Source of the DNA: Stutzerimonas stutzeri
Lineage (GTDB): Bacteria; Pseudomonadota; Gammaproteobacteria; Pseudomonadales; Pseudomonadaceae
Length of the DNA stretch: 64,000 nucleotides
Direction: 5' to 3'
NCBI RefSeq assembly: GCF_024451105.1
Contig: NZ_JANGEY010000001.1
Location: forward strand, 651,869 to 715,868
Every line of letters begins with the position of its first letter. The first letter of the stretch is position 1. Positions 1-9,563 of this stretch are shown here, piece after piece. A program made the translations under genes and the position numbers. The notes under the pieces are model-generated. The model was not told the origin of the DNA. It saw nothing but the letters and a program-made list of their open reading frames with translations, and did no database searches.

Positions 1-785
<785 letters not shown>

Positions 786-796
786 ACCGGCGCTGA

Positions 797-832
797 GCGC
801 CGCTCGGCGGCCGGAGCCTCGTCGAGCGGCGC
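797..832 (+). terminator. Possible hairpin terminator after dbpA
   Basis: A perfect 10-bp stem (GCGCCGCTCG pairing with CGAGCGGCGC) starts 11 nt after the dbpA stop. No T-run follows, so it may be a stabilising 3' hairpin rather than an intrinsic terminator. Confidence 0.4.
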
Positions 833-922
833 CAGCGGCTAGAGTTGAGGCATGGCCATGTGCCAACGAACCGGCCGCTCGCCAGCGGGCCGACGACCGT
901 TCTCGGAATTCACGGGTTTCCC

Positions 923-2815
923 ATGCCACAGGAGTCCAGCCGGCCGGCCGCGCGGGCAGCGCGGTCGAGCGCGCGCCGTCCGGGCCCAGTCGCGGCGCTG
1001 GTCCTGCTGATCGTGCTGTTCGCCCTGGCGCCGCCGGCGCATCCCGGGAGCGAAGCGGCGATCCTGTATCTCGACGGCAGCGAACGCGCGCTGGATCTCT
1101 ATCCCTACTTCGGCCTGCAGCGCGGCGCCGTCCCCGGCAGCGCAGCGCCTCCCGACGATGCCGCTTTCCGAGCGCAGCGCGAACGCGCCGACCTCAACCT
1201 CGGCTACACCGCGGACGGCGCCTGGCTGCGCCTGGAGCTGCAGTCGCGCGCCGAGCGGCCCGCCGAGTGGCGCATCGCCTTCAGCTACCCGCCGCTCGAT
1301 CACGTCGAGCTGTTCGCTCCGGGCCCCGCCGGAATCGAGCGGCAGAGCGCCGGCGACAGTCTGCCGCGTGCCCAGCGCAGCCTCGACCACCGCGCCCCGC
1401 TGTTCGCCGTGCGGCTGGCGCCCGGCGAGCGACGCACCCTGTATTTCCACGCGCACAGCTCGGGCAGCCTCTCGCTGGATGCGCGCCTGTGGAGCGCCGC
1501 CGCCTTCGCCAGCGACGATCGCCGCGCCCTCCTGCTGCTGGCCCTGTACTTCGGCATCCTGCTCGGCCTGGCCGCCTACAACCTGCTGCTGTTCCTCGCC
1601 CTGCGCGAACGCAGCTTCCTGCTCTACGTACTGTTCGCCGCCGCCGCCGGGCTGGCCATGCTCGCCTTCAGCGGGCTCGGCGCCCAGTACCTGTGGCCAC
1701 AGGGCGGCGCCTGGGGCACCCGCGCGCTGCCGTTCTGCCTCGGGCTGGCCAATGCCGGTGCCATCCTGTTCAGTCGCAGCCTGCTCGACAGCGCCCGCCA
1801 CGTGCCGTTCTGGCACCGCCTGCTGACCATCGACCTGGCCGCCCAGCTGCTGGTCGGCTTGGCCACCCTGCTGCTGCCCGGACCGCTGATGCTGCAGGTG
1901 CTGGCCCGCGCCAGCCTGGCCAACCTCCTCCTGCTGCTCGGCGCCGGCCTGGCCTGCGCACGCCGCGGCGTGCCGGCCGCGCGCAGCTTCGTGGCCGCCA
2001 TCGGCATGCTGCTGGCCGGTTCGCTGCTGCTGACGCTGCGCAACTTCGGCCTGCTGCCGTCCAACAGCCTGACCCTCAACGCCCTGCTGATCGGCTCGGC
2101 GCTGGAGCTGTTGCTGCTTTCCTTCGCCCTGGCGCAACGCCTCAACGCCCTGCGCCAGCAGCACCTCGACGCCCAGCAGCAGGACCTGCAGGCCCTGCAG
2201 GAACAGGAGCGGCTCCTCGAGCAGCGTGTGGCCGAGCGCACCGCGGCGCTGGCGGTGGCCAACCGGCGCCTGCGCGAACTGGCCCTCAAGGACCCGCTCA
2301 CCGGCCTGGCCAACCGTACGGCGCTGCGCCAGCACCTGGAACAGGCCTGGCAGCGCGCGCGCCGGCGCGGGGAGATGCTCGCGGTGCTGCTCGTCGACCT
2401 CGACGAATTCAAGCCGGTCAACGACAGCCACGGCCACGAGGCCGGCGACCTGCTGCTCGCCCAGGTGGCCCGGCGCCTGGAGGCCGGCGCACGCGCCACC
2501 GACCTGGTGGCGCGGCTCGGCGGCGACGAGTTCGTACTGGTCTGCGAGGGGATCGGCAGCGAGGAGCAGGCCGAGCAGTTGGCCGGGCGCCTGCTCGAGG
2601 ACCTCGGCGAGCCGTTCCGGCTGGGCGCCGAGGAGGTGCGCATCGGCGCCAGCATCGGCATCAGCTTCGGCCGCGGCTGCCAGAACAGCGCCGATCTGCT
2701 GCGCGAGGCCGACCAGGCCATGTACCGAGCCAAGGCCGCCGGGCGCAACCGCCTGTGTCTCGGCCGCCGCCACGGCGACGACGCCGCGCGGCCGCTGCCG
2801 CCCGACGAGGCCTGA
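923..2815 (+). CDS. Membrane diguanylate cyclase with 7TMR-DISM sensor
   Basis: Predicted 630-aa inner-membrane protein making cyclic di-GMP from GTP. Order of parts: a hydrophobic N-terminal segment (about 23-38), a periplasmic beta-rich domain of the 7TMR-DISM extracellular type (about 45-180), seven hydrophobic segments (about 190-410), a short coiled coil, then a GGDEF domain. The active-site GGDEF is intact at residues 533-537, and an RATD inhibitory I-site sits five residues before it, so product inhibition is expected. The frame is open upstream to a TTG at 845, but the first ATG (923) directly precedes the basic/hydrophobic leader and is the better start. No EAL domain is present. The ligand sensed is unknown; DISM domains are thought to bind carbohydrates or other small molecules. 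Confidence 0.88.
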   Translation: MPQESSRPAARAARSSARRPGPVAALVLLIVLFALAPPAHPGSEAAILYLDGSERALDLYPYFGLQRGAVPGSAAPPDDAAFRAQRERADLNLGYTADGAWLRLELQSRAERPAEWRIAFSYPPLDHVELFAPGPAGIERQSAGDSLPRAQRSLDHRAPLFAVRLAPGERRTLYFHAHSSGSLSLDARLWSAAAFASDDRRALLLLALYFGILLGLAAYNLLLFLALRERSFLLYVLFAAAAGLAMLAFSGLGAQYLWPQGGAWGTRALPFCLGLANAGAILFSRSLLDSARHVPFWHRLLTIDLAAQLLVGLATLLLPGPLMLQVLARASLANLLLLLGAGLACARRGVPAARSFVAAIGMLLAGSLLLTLRNFGLLPSNSLTLNALLIGSALELLLLSFALAQRLNALRQQHLDAQQQDLQALQEQERLLEQRVAERTAALAVANRRLRELALKDPLTGLANRTALRQHLEQAWQRARRRGEMLAVLLVDLDEFKPVNDSHGHEAGDLLLAQVARRLEAGARATDLVARLGGDEFVLVCEGIGSEEQAEQLAGRLLEDLGEPFRLGAEEVRIGASIGISFGRGCQNSADLLREADQAMYRAKAAGRNRLCLGRRHGDDAARPLPPDEA

Positions 2816-2817
2816 GG

Positions 2818-3582
2818 TCAGCCCCGTGGCGGCCGGCGCTGCTCGGCGAGCCCCTGCAGCAGGTCGATCGGCAGCGGGAAGACGATGGTCGAACTCTTGT
2901 CGCTGGCGATGCTGCCCAGGGTCTGCAGGTAGCGCAGCTGCATGGCGCCGCTCTGCCGGCCGAGCATCTCGGCGGCCTGCATGAGCTTCTCGGAAGCCTG
3001 CAGCTCGCCCTCGGCGTGGATCACCTTGGCGCGCCGCTCGCGCTCGGCCTCGGCCTGCTTGGCGATGGCACGCACCATCGACTCGTCGAGATCGACGTGC
3101 TTGATCTCGACGTTGGCCACCTTGATGCCCCAGGCGTCGGTCTGTGCGTCGAGCACCTGCTGGATGTCGGCGTTGAGCCGCTCGCGCTCGGCGAGCATGT
3201 CGTCCAGTTCGTGCTTGCCGAGCACCGCGCGCAGGGTGGTCTGCGCCAACTGGCTGGTGGCGGCCTGGAAGTCCTCGACCTGGATGATCGCCTTCTGCGG
3301 GTCGAGCACCCGGTAGTAGACCACCGCGTTGACCTTGACCGAAACGTTGTCGCGGGAGATCACGTCCTGGGTCGGCACATCGAGCACTATGGTGCGCAGA
3401 TCGACGCGCACCATCTGCTGCACGCCGGGGATCACCACGATCAACCCCGGTCCCTTGACCTTCCAGAAGCGCCCCAGCATGAACACCACGCCGCGCTCGT
3501 ATTCGCGCAGGATGCGGAACGCCGAGGCCAGCAGGCCGATCAGCATGGCCAGCAGCGCGACGAAACCCAACTCGAAACCCAT
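2818..3582 (-). CDS. Slipin (stomatin/SPFH family) membrane protein
   Basis: A 254-aa protein with one N-terminal membrane segment (about 5-22), then an SPFH/band-7 domain (from about residue 28, [14 protein letters not shown]) and a charged coiled coil (about 175-215). Prokaryotic slipins are membrane scaffolds encoded next to NfeD proteases, as here: the upstream nfeD-like gene stops 4 nt before this start. In archaeal homologues the NfeD protease cleaves the partner's C-terminal hydrophobic segment. The start is the ATG at 3582, 8 nt after a GGAGG; a GTG one codon upstream is the alternative. Family call is firm; cellular role is inferred (membrane microdomain organisation). Confidence 0.85.
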   Translation of the reverse strand: MGFELGFVALLAMLIGLLASAFRILREYERGVVFMLGRFWKVKGPGLIVVIPGVQQMVRVDLRTIVLDVPTQDVISRDNVSVKVNAVVYYRVLDPQKAIIQVEDFQAATSQLAQTTLRAVLGKHELDDMLAERERLNADIQQVLDAQTDAWGIKVANVEIKHVDLDESMVRAIAKQAEAERERRAKVIHAEGELQASEKLMQAAEMLGRQSGAMQLRYLQTLGSIASDKSSTIVFPLPIDLLQGLAEQRRPPRG

Positions 3583-3586
3583 CACC

Positions 3587-4993
3587 TCAGCCTCCTTCGG
3601 CCGCAGCCGTATGTGCCGCCACCACCTCCAGCAGCACGCCGTGGCGGGCGGTGACCCGCACCTGTTGTCCGGCGCGCAGCTTGCGGGCGCTGCGTACCTG
3701 CCACTGTTCGCCCTGCAGCTGCACCCAGCCGCAGTGCGGATCCTGCTCGTCGACCCGCAGCACCGCCGCCAGGCTGCCGACCAGCCCGGCGTCGCCGGCT
3801 GCCGGTGCGCGGCGGCGCGCGCCGAGCGCCATGCCGAGCAGCGCGGCGATCAGCACCGCGCTGGCGATGCCCAGGCTGACGATCAGCGCCAGCGGGATGC
3901 CGAAGCCGGGCACCTCGGTGTCGATCAGGATCAGCGCGCCGACCACGAAGGCCACCACCCCGCCGATGCCGAGCACGCCGAAGCTGGGCAGGAAGGCCTC
4001 GGCAGCCATGAAGGCGATGCCGAGCAGGATCAGCGCCACTCCTGCGTAGCTGACCGGCAGCAACTGCAGGGCGTAGAGCGCGAGGATCAGACAGATGCCG
4101 CCGAGCACCCCGCCGACGCCGAGGCCCGGATTGGAGAATTCGAAGAACAGCCCGTAGACACCGAGCATCATCAGGATCAGCGCCACGCTGGGGTTGGTGA
4201 TCACCGCCAGCAGGCGGGTGCGCCAGTCGGGCGCGCGTTCGAGCAGTTCCGCGCCGGCGGTGGCCAGGGTCAGCATCTGCCCGGCGGCGACCAGCGTCTT
4301 GCCGTCGAGCTGGCGCAGCAGCTCGGGCAGATCGGCGGCCAGATGGTCGACCACCCCGAGCTCGAGCGCCTCCTCGGCGCTCAGGCTCACCGAGGCGCGC
4401 ACCGCCTGCTCGGCCCACTCGGCGTTGCGCCCGCGCAGTTGGGCCAGGCCGCGAATGTAGGCGGCGGCGTCCTCGATCTGCTTGCGGCTCAGCACGTCGC
4501 CGGGTGCCGGCGCACCCTCCGCCTCGCCGGCCTTGTCGGCCTTTTCGGACGGCTCCGGCCGGCCGGCCGGCGGCTGTGGCGGCGGTGCGCCGGGCAGGCC
4601 GCCGATCTGCACCGGGGTGGCGGCGCCGAGATTGGTACCCGGCGCCATGGCGGCGACGTGGCTGGCATAGAGGATGTAGGTACCGGCACTGGCCGCCCGC
4701 GCGCCGCTGGGCGCCACGTAGCTGGCCACCGGCAGCGGACTGGCGATGATCGCCTTGATGATCGCGCGCATCGCCGTGTCCAGGCCGCCGGGAGTGTCGA
4801 GGCGCAGCACCACCAGTTGCGCCCCCTCCTCCTGCGCCCGCATCAGGCCGCGCACCACGTAGTCGGCGCCGGCCGGCCCGATCGGTCCTTCCACCGTCAG
4901 CACGCTGACCGGCGCAGGCTGGGCCAGCGCACACAGCGGCGCCAGCAGGCAGAGCAGCAAGGTCCGGCAGCAACGCTCAAGGCATGGCGGCAT
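3587..4993 (-). CDS. nfeD: Long-form NfeD membrane serine protease (ClpP-class)
   Basis: A 468-aa protein: signal peptide (about 1-24), a ClpP-like protease domain (about 30-230), four or five membrane segments, then a C-terminal OB-fold NfeD domain. The nucleophile serine lies in [12 protein letters not shown], followed by the characteristic [10 protein letters not shown], and [13 protein letters not shown] carries the expected catalytic lysine. A proline- and charge-rich insertion of about 40 residues sits between these two elements. I chose the ATG at 4993 because GGAGG lies 6 nt upstream; the ATG at 4999 abuts that GGAGG. It is translated just ahead of the slipin gene, its usual partner, and the two are probably one operon. 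Confidence 0.85.
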   Translation of the reverse strand: MPPCLERCCRTLLLCLLAPLCALAQPAPVSVLTVEGPIGPAGADYVVRGLMRAQEEGAQLVVLRLDTPGGLDTAMRAIIKAIIASPLPVASYVAPSGARAASAGTYILYASHVAAMAPGTNLGAATPVQIGGLPGAPPPQPPAGRPEPSEKADKAGEAEGAPAPGDVLSRKQIEDAAAYIRGLAQLRGRNAEWAEQAVRASVSLSAEEALELGVVDHLAADLPELLRQLDGKTLVAAGQMLTLATAGAELLERAPDWRTRLLAVITNPSVALILMMLGVYGLFFEFSNPGLGVGGVLGGICLILALYALQLLPVSYAGVALILLGIAFMAAEAFLPSFGVLGIGGVVAFVVGALILIDTEVPGFGIPLALIVSLGIASAVLIAALLGMALGARRRAPAAGDAGLVGSLAAVLRVDEQDPHCGWVQLQGEQWQVRSARKLRAGQQVRVTARHGVLLEVVAAHTAAAEGG

Positions 4994-5118
4994 GGCCATC
5001 CTCCGGCGGATTCGCGGGGCGACTCTCACAGGATAGACGAGTCGCGGCGCCCACCCCCCGTCCGCCCCCAAGCTGCGTTTAGAATGCGCGGACCACGCCC
5101 TTCACCGCAGGACGCGCC

Positions 5119-7302
5119 ATGCCCGCCACCTCGCTCCGCCACTCCCTGCGCCGCCTGTGGGCGCTGGACAAGTTCAGCTACAGCCTGCGGGTGCTGATCG
5201 CCCTCACCGGCAGCATGGCGCTGTGCTGGACCCTGGGGCGCATGGAGCTGCTCATCCCGCTGTTCCTCGGCATCGTCGCCAGCGCCCTGGCCGAGACCGA
5301 CGACAGCTGGCGCGGCCGCCTGCACGCCCTGCTGGTCACCCTGGCCTGCTTCGCCACCGCCGCCTTCGCCGTCGAGCTGCTGTTTCCCTATCCCTGGCTG
5401 TTCGTCGCCGCCCTGGCGCTGTCGACCTTCGCCCTGACCATGCTCGGCGCCCTGGGCGAACGCTACGGCACCATCGCTTCGGGCACGCTGATCCTCTCCA
5501 TCTACACCATGATCGGCGTCGACCAGCGCGGCGGCGAGGTCACCGACCTGTGGCGCGAGCCGCTGCTGCTGCTGGCCGGCGCCGCCTGGTACGGCGCGCT
5601 CTCGGTGCTCTGGCAGGCGCTGTTCAGCCAGCAACCGGTGCAGCAGGCGCTGGCCCGGGTGTTCCGCGAGCTGGACCAGTACCTGCGCCTCAAGGCCGCA
5701 CTGTTCGAACCGCTGCGCGACCTCGACGTGGAGGCCCGGCGCCTCGAGCTGGCCGGCCAGAACGCCCGCCTGGTGGCGGCGCTCAACGCCGCCAAGGAGA
5801 TCATCCTGCACCGGGTCGGCAAGGGCCGGACGAGCCCGCGGGTCAGCCGCTACCTGAAGCTGTACTTCCTCGCCCAGGACATCCACGAGCGCGCCAGCTC
5901 CTCGCACTACCCCTACACGGCGCTGGCCGAGGCATTCTTCCACAGCGACGTGCTGTTCCGCTGCCGCCTGCTGCTGCGTCAGCAGGGCAAGGCCTGCCGG
6001 GCGCTGGCCGAGGCCATCGAGCTGCGCCAGCCGTTCCTCCACCGGCGCGCCAGCGCCCAGGCCCGCGACGACCTGGCAGCCTCGCTGGCCTACCTGCAGG
6101 CGCAGGACAACCCGCAGTGGCGCGAGCTGCTGCGCGCCCTCCACGCGCTGGCCGACAACCTCGGCAGCATCGAGCGCCTGCTCGGCGCGGCGAGCAACCC
6201 CGACGCACTGGCCGAGGAGCAGGACAGTACCCTGCACGACCGCGACCCGCACAGCCTCGCCGAGGTCTGGCAGCGCCTGCGCCTGCAGCTCACCCCCAGC
6301 TCGCTGCTGTTCCGCCACGCCGTGCGCCTGGCCGTGGCGTTGGCCGCCGGCTACGGCGTGCTGCACGCCATCCACCCGACCCAGGGCTACTGGATCCTGC
6401 TCACCACGGTGTTCGTCTGCCAGTCCAGCTACGGCGCCACGCGGGTCAAGCTGGTGCAGCGGATCGCCGGCACCCTGCTCGGCCTCACCGTCGGCTGGGC
6501 GCTGTTCGACCTGTTCCCCGGCGCCCTCGCCCAGTCGCTGATCGCGGTGATCGCCGGGGTGGCCTTCTTCGCCACCCGCGCCAGCCGCTACACCCTGGCC
6601 ACCGCGGCGATCACCCTGATGGTGCTGTTCTGCTTCAACCAGGTCGGCGACGGCTACGGGCTGATCTGGCCGCGACTGTTCGACACCCTGCTCGGCAGCC
6701 TGATCGCCGCGCTGGCGGTGTTCCTGATCCTCCCCGACTGGCAGGGCCGCCGCCTGCCCAGCGTGGTGGCCAGTACCCTGAGCAGCCACGCCGCCTACCT
6801 GCGGCAGATCCTCCGGCAGTACGCCAGCGGCAAGCGCGACGACCTGGCCTATCGCCTGGCCCGGCGCGACGCCCACAATGCCGACGCCGCGCTGTCCGCC
6901 AGCCTGGCCAGCATGCTGCTCGAGCCCGGCCACTTCCGCCGCGAGGCGGACGTGGGCTTTCGCTGCCTGGCGCTGTCGCACACCCTGCTCGGCTACCTGT
7001 CGGCGCTCGGCGCGCACCGCCCGGCCGCGCCGCTCGAACTGCACGGCCGCCTGGTCGAAGGGGCGGCCGAGCACCTGGCCGGCAGCCTCGACGAGATCGC
7101 CCGCGGGCTGCGGACGCGCCAGCCGCCCGAGCCCGCCAGCCGCGACGAGGAGGCGCTGGCCCGCGAACTGGAACAGCTGCCGGAGGCCTGCGACGAACGC
7201 GAACGCCTGCTGCGCAGCGAGCTGGCGCTGATCTGCCGCCAGTTGCCGCCGCTGCGCGAGCTGAGCGTCCGCCTGCTGCGCCCGCTCGCGGCCGCCGCCT
7301 GA
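5119..7302 (+). CDS. yccS: YccS/FUSC-family inner-membrane protein
   Basis: A 727-aa protein with two hydrophobic blocks of about six membrane segments (about 25-160 and 395-545), each followed by a cytoplasmic helical region. This is the layout of the YccS/YhfK family, related to fusaric-acid resistance and aromatic acid exporters (AaeB). Length is close to E. coli YccS. The N-terminal segment LDKFSYSLRVLIALTGSMAL and the FUSC-type core near YWILLTTVFVCQ support the family. The substrate is not known; export of organic acids is a family-based guess. It is divergent from nfeD-slipin. Confidence 0.85.
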   Translation: MPATSLRHSLRRLWALDKFSYSLRVLIALTGSMALCWTLGRMELLIPLFLGIVASALAETDDSWRGRLHALLVTLACFATAAFAVELLFPYPWLFVAALALSTFALTMLGALGERYGTIASGTLILSIYTMIGVDQRGGEVTDLWREPLLLLAGAAWYGALSVLWQALFSQQPVQQALARVFRELDQYLRLKAALFEPLRDLDVEARRLELAGQNARLVAALNAAKEIILHRVGKGRTSPRVSRYLKLYFLAQDIHERASSSHYPYTALAEAFFHSDVLFRCRLLLRQQGKACRALAEAIELRQPFLHRRASAQARDDLAASLAYLQAQDNPQWRELLRALHALADNLGSIERLLGAASNPDALAEEQDSTLHDRDPHSLAEVWQRLRLQLTPSSLLFRHAVRLAVALAAGYGVLHAIHPTQGYWILLTTVFVCQSSYGATRVKLVQRIAGTLLGLTVGWALFDLFPGALAQSLIAVIAGVAFFATRASRYTLATAAITLMVLFCFNQVGDGYGLIWPRLFDTLLGSLIAALAVFLILPDWQGRRLPSVVASTLSSHAAYLRQILRQYASGKRDDLAYRLARRDAHNADAALSASLASMLLEPGHFRREADVGFRCLALSHTLLGYLSALGAHRPAAPLELHGRLVEGAAEHLAGSLDEIARGLRTRQPPEPASRDEEALARELEQLPEACDERERLLRSELALICRQLPPLRELSVRLLRPLAAAA

Positions 7303-7407
7303 GGCTTGCGTGGCCGGCGGCGGCTGGGGCTAGACTGTCTGCGAGGATCGCCGCGCCAAGCCCCCACCCGCCGTGCGCCCCTGGCGCCAAGACTGGAGAA
7401 GTCCGCC

Positions 7408-8349
7408 ATGACCAGCCCCGAAACCGGCTTCGACCCCCGCGTATTCCGCCGCGCGCTGGGCAATTTCGCCACCGGCGTCACCATAGTCACCGCCCGCAGC
7501 CCGAGCGGCGAGCAGGTCGGCGTCACCGCCAACAGCTTCAACTCGGTTTCCCTGGAGCCGCCGCTGATTCTCTGGAGCATCGACAAGCGCTCCGCCAGCC
7601 ACGCGGTGTTCGCCGCTGCCAGCCACTTCGCGGTGAACATCCTCGCCGCCGACCAGATCGAGCTGTCCAACCACTTCGCCCGCCCGCAGGAGGACAAGTT
7701 CGCCGGCGTCGGCTACGAGGCGGGCCTCGGCGGCGCACCGCTGCTGCCCGACTGCGCCGCGCGCTTCCAGTGCGAGCTCCACCAGCAGGTGGACGGCGGC
7801 GACCACTGGATCCTGATCGGCAAGGTGGTGGCCTTCGACGACCTCGGCCGCTCGCCGCTGCTCTACCACCAGGGCGCCTACTCGATGGTCCTGCCGCACC
7901 CGCGCGCCCCGCGCAAGCCCGCCGCCGAGGGTGCGCCGGCCGCCATGCACGGCCGGCTGCTGCGCGACAACCTGTTCTACCTGATGATCCAGGCGGTCAA
8001 CGCCTACCAGGCCAGCTACACGCCCAAGCAGCTGTCCACCGGCCTGCGCACCAGCGAGGCGCGCATGCTGATGGTGCTGGAGGACAGCGCCCAGCTCGAC
8101 CTGGTCGCCCTGCAGCGCGAGGTGGCGATGCCGACCCGCGAGATCGAGGAAGCGCTGGCCAACCTGCAGCAGAAGGGCCTGGTCGCCGAGAGCGCCGCCG
8201 GCCACCAGCTGACCGAGGCCGGCCGCGCACAGACCGAGGCACTCTGGGAGATTGCCCGGCGCCAGCAGGAGGCGGTGTTCGCCGGGGTCGGCGTCGAGGA
8301 CCTCGAGGCCTTCAGGCGGGTGCTCAAGGTGGTGATGGCCGCGCAGTAA
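7408..8349 (+). CDS. NAD(P)H:flavin reductase with C-terminal MarR-like domain
   Basis: A 313-aa two-domain protein. Residues about 1-165 form a flavin reductase-like FMN-binding split-barrel (FRRALGNFATGVTIVTA, then ANSFNSVSLEPPLILWS). Residues about 195-313 are a MarR-like winged-helix domain (LREVAMPTREIEEALANLQ-type helix, then LTEAGRAQTEALW). This architecture is that of the reductase component (C1) of Acinetobacter baumannii 4-hydroxyphenylacetate 3-hydroxylase, where the MarR-like domain is autoinhibitory and responds to the aromatic substrate; the length is nearly the same. The start is the ATG at 7408 behind a GGAGA. No oxygenase gene is beside it. Its natural partner could be an HpaB outside the window, serving the hpa island about 50 kb away, but this is inference. 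Confidence 0.82.
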   Translation: MTSPETGFDPRVFRRALGNFATGVTIVTARSPSGEQVGVTANSFNSVSLEPPLILWSIDKRSASHAVFAAASHFAVNILAADQIELSNHFARPQEDKFAGVGYEAGLGGAPLLPDCAARFQCELHQQVDGGDHWILIGKVVAFDDLGRSPLLYHQGAYSMVLPHPRAPRKPAAEGAPAAMHGRLLRDNLFYLMIQAVNAYQASYTPKQLSTGLRTSEARMLMVLEDSAQLDLVALQREVAMPTREIEEALANLQQKGLVAESAAGHQLTEAGRAQTEALWEIARRQQEAVFAGVGVEDLEAFRRVLKVVMAAQ

Positions 8350-8361
8350 GCGCGGCCTGTC

Positions 8362-8853
8362 TCAGCCCAGCTCGCGCCAGGTCAGGTACAGGCGCAAGTC
8401 GAACTCCAGCTGCTGGTAGCCCGGCAGCATGTGCTCGCAGAGCTGGTAGAACGCCTTGTTGTGGTCGAACTCGCGCAGGTGCGCCAGCTCGTGGACCACG
8501 ATCATCTCGAGGAACTCGGGCGCGGCGTCGCGGAACAGCGCGGCGACGCGAATCTCCTTCTTCGCCTTGAGCTTGCCGCCCTGCACCCGCGAGACCGCGG
8601 TGTGCAGGCCGAGGGCGTTACGCACCACGTCCAGCTTGCTGTCGTAGAGCACCTTGTCGATCCCCGGCGCGTTGCGCAGGAAGCGCTGCTTGCGCTCCAT
8701 CACGTAGGCGTACAGCGCCTTGTCGCTCTGCACCGCATGGCGCTCGGGATAGCGCTTGGCCAGGTAGTCGCCGAGGCGTTCCTCGGCGATCAGCCGGCGC
8801 ACCTGCTCCTGCAGGTGGGGCGGATAGGCGGCGAGGTATTTCAGGATGGTCAT
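8362..8853 (-). CDS. YgjP-like/SprT-like zinc metallopeptidase domain protein
   Basis: A 163-aa protein with the zinc-metallopeptidase signature HELAHLREFDH in MIVVHELAHLREFDHNKAF, as in the YgjP-like (DUF45/M48-related) family. The two histidines and glutamate of HExxH are present, with a third likely ligand in the following FDH. No signal peptide or membrane segment, so cytoplasmic. The start is the ATG at 8853; the frame stays open farther upstream but that extension reads through the promoter region of the divergent FKBP gene. Substrate unknown. Confidence 0.8.
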   Translation of the reverse strand: MTILKYLAAYPPHLQEQVRRLIAEERLGDYLAKRYPERHAVQSDKALYAYVMERKQRFLRNAPGIDKVLYDSKLDVVRNALGLHTAVSRVQGGKLKAKKEIRVAALFRDAAPEFLEMIVVHELAHLREFDHNKAFYQLCEHMLPGYQQLEFDLRLYLTWRELG

Positions 8854-9000
8854 GGCAAGGGGCGTTCGCGGTCGGGAACGGCATTCTAACCTGCCGTCCG
8901 ACCGGCCGCCGCGCCGCCCGGAACTTGCGCGCGCGCGGGTTTCCTGCGAAAACGCCGCACCCTGCCGGCCATGACCGGCGCAGCCAGCGAGAGACGAGCG

Positions 9001-9342
9001 ATGAGCGAGCAACTGCAGATCGAGGACATCCGGCCGGGCGACGGCAAGGCCGTGGTCAAGGGTGCCCTGATCACCACCCAGTACACCGGCTGGCTGGAAG
9101 ATGGCACCGAGTTCGACTCCTCCTACGCCAAGGGCCGCCCGTTCCAGTGCGTGATCGGCACCGGCCGGGTGATCAAGGGCTGGGACCAGGGACTGATGGG
9201 CATGCAGGTCGGCGGCAAGCGCAGGCTGTTCGTGCCGGCGCACCTGGCCTACGGCGAGCGGCAGATCGGTGCGCACATCAAGCCCAACTCCAACCTGATC
9301 TTCGAGATCGAGCTGTTGGAAGTGCTGACCCGCGACGACTGA
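9001..9342 (+). CDS. FKBP-type peptidyl-prolyl cis-trans isomerase
   Basis: A 113-aa single-domain FKBP that catalyses proline cis-trans isomerisation in protein folding. Visible hallmarks: TGWLEDGTEFDSS, the FxxxIGTGRVIKGWDQGLMGM core, and GGKRRLFVPAHLAYG followed by PNSNLIFEIELLEV. It has no signal peptide or chaperone (IF) insertion, so it is a minimal cytoplasmic form. The start is the ATG at 9001 behind GAGAGACGA. It is divergent from the metallopeptidase gene. Confidence 0.9.
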   Translation: MSEQLQIEDIRPGDGKAVVKGALITTQYTGWLEDGTEFDSSYAKGRPFQCVIGTGRVIKGWDQGLMGMQVGGKRRLFVPAHLAYGERQIGAHIKPNSNLIFEIELLEVLTRDD

Positions 9343-9350
9343 GAACCCGC

Positions 9351-9488
9351 CCACGATCTGCTGCGCGTCGGCCATGCTGCGTTGAAGTCGGTTTCGGAAT
9401 GCTCATTTGCAACCAGCAAACTCCGCTTCCTCAACCGATTTTGCGGGGCCGCCGAGGCCTTGCCTGGCTCTAGCTCGCGAGATCGTGG
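9351..9488. repeat. 138-bp imperfect palindromic element (MITE- or REP-like)
   Basis: The element is bounded by the inverted ends CCACGATCT (9351-9359) and AGATCGTGG (9480-9488). Inner arms also pair, for example AAGTCGGTT (9385-9393) with AACCGATTT (9433-9441), so the whole stretch can fold as one long interrupted hairpin. It carries no convincing ORF. The structure suggests a small non-autonomous mobile element or a structured intergenic repeat; no clear target-site duplication was found. Confidence 0.5.
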
Positions 9489-9509
9489 ACAGGTTCTGGT
9501 CCGGACAGC

Positions 9510-9536
9510 ACAAGGCCCGCACGTGGCGGGCCTTGT
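9510..9536 (-). terminator. Hairpin downstream of fba
   Basis: An 11-bp perfect stem (ACAAGGCCCGC with GCGGGCCTTGT) lies 28 nt beyond the fba stop. No T-run follows on either strand, so it may act as a 3' stabiliser or a bidirectional weak terminator. Confidence 0.45.
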
Positions 9537-9563
9537 GGGGCTACCAGAAGCGAACGCGCCGGA

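Noticed and set aside
839..2773. Long open frame on the minus strand opposite the diguanylate cyclase
   Set aside because: Glutamine/alanine-rich low-complexity translation with no domain; it mirrors the GC-rich coding frame of the plus-strand gene.
7306..7336. Possible promoter TTGCGT...TAGACT before the flavin reductase
   Set aside because: The spacer is 19 bp and the -35 is weak; support is too thin.
5157..8570. 1137-codon plus-strand frame over yccS and the flavin reductase
   Set aside because: Same artefact; overlaps two good genes in another frame and is Arg/Pro/Gly-rich.
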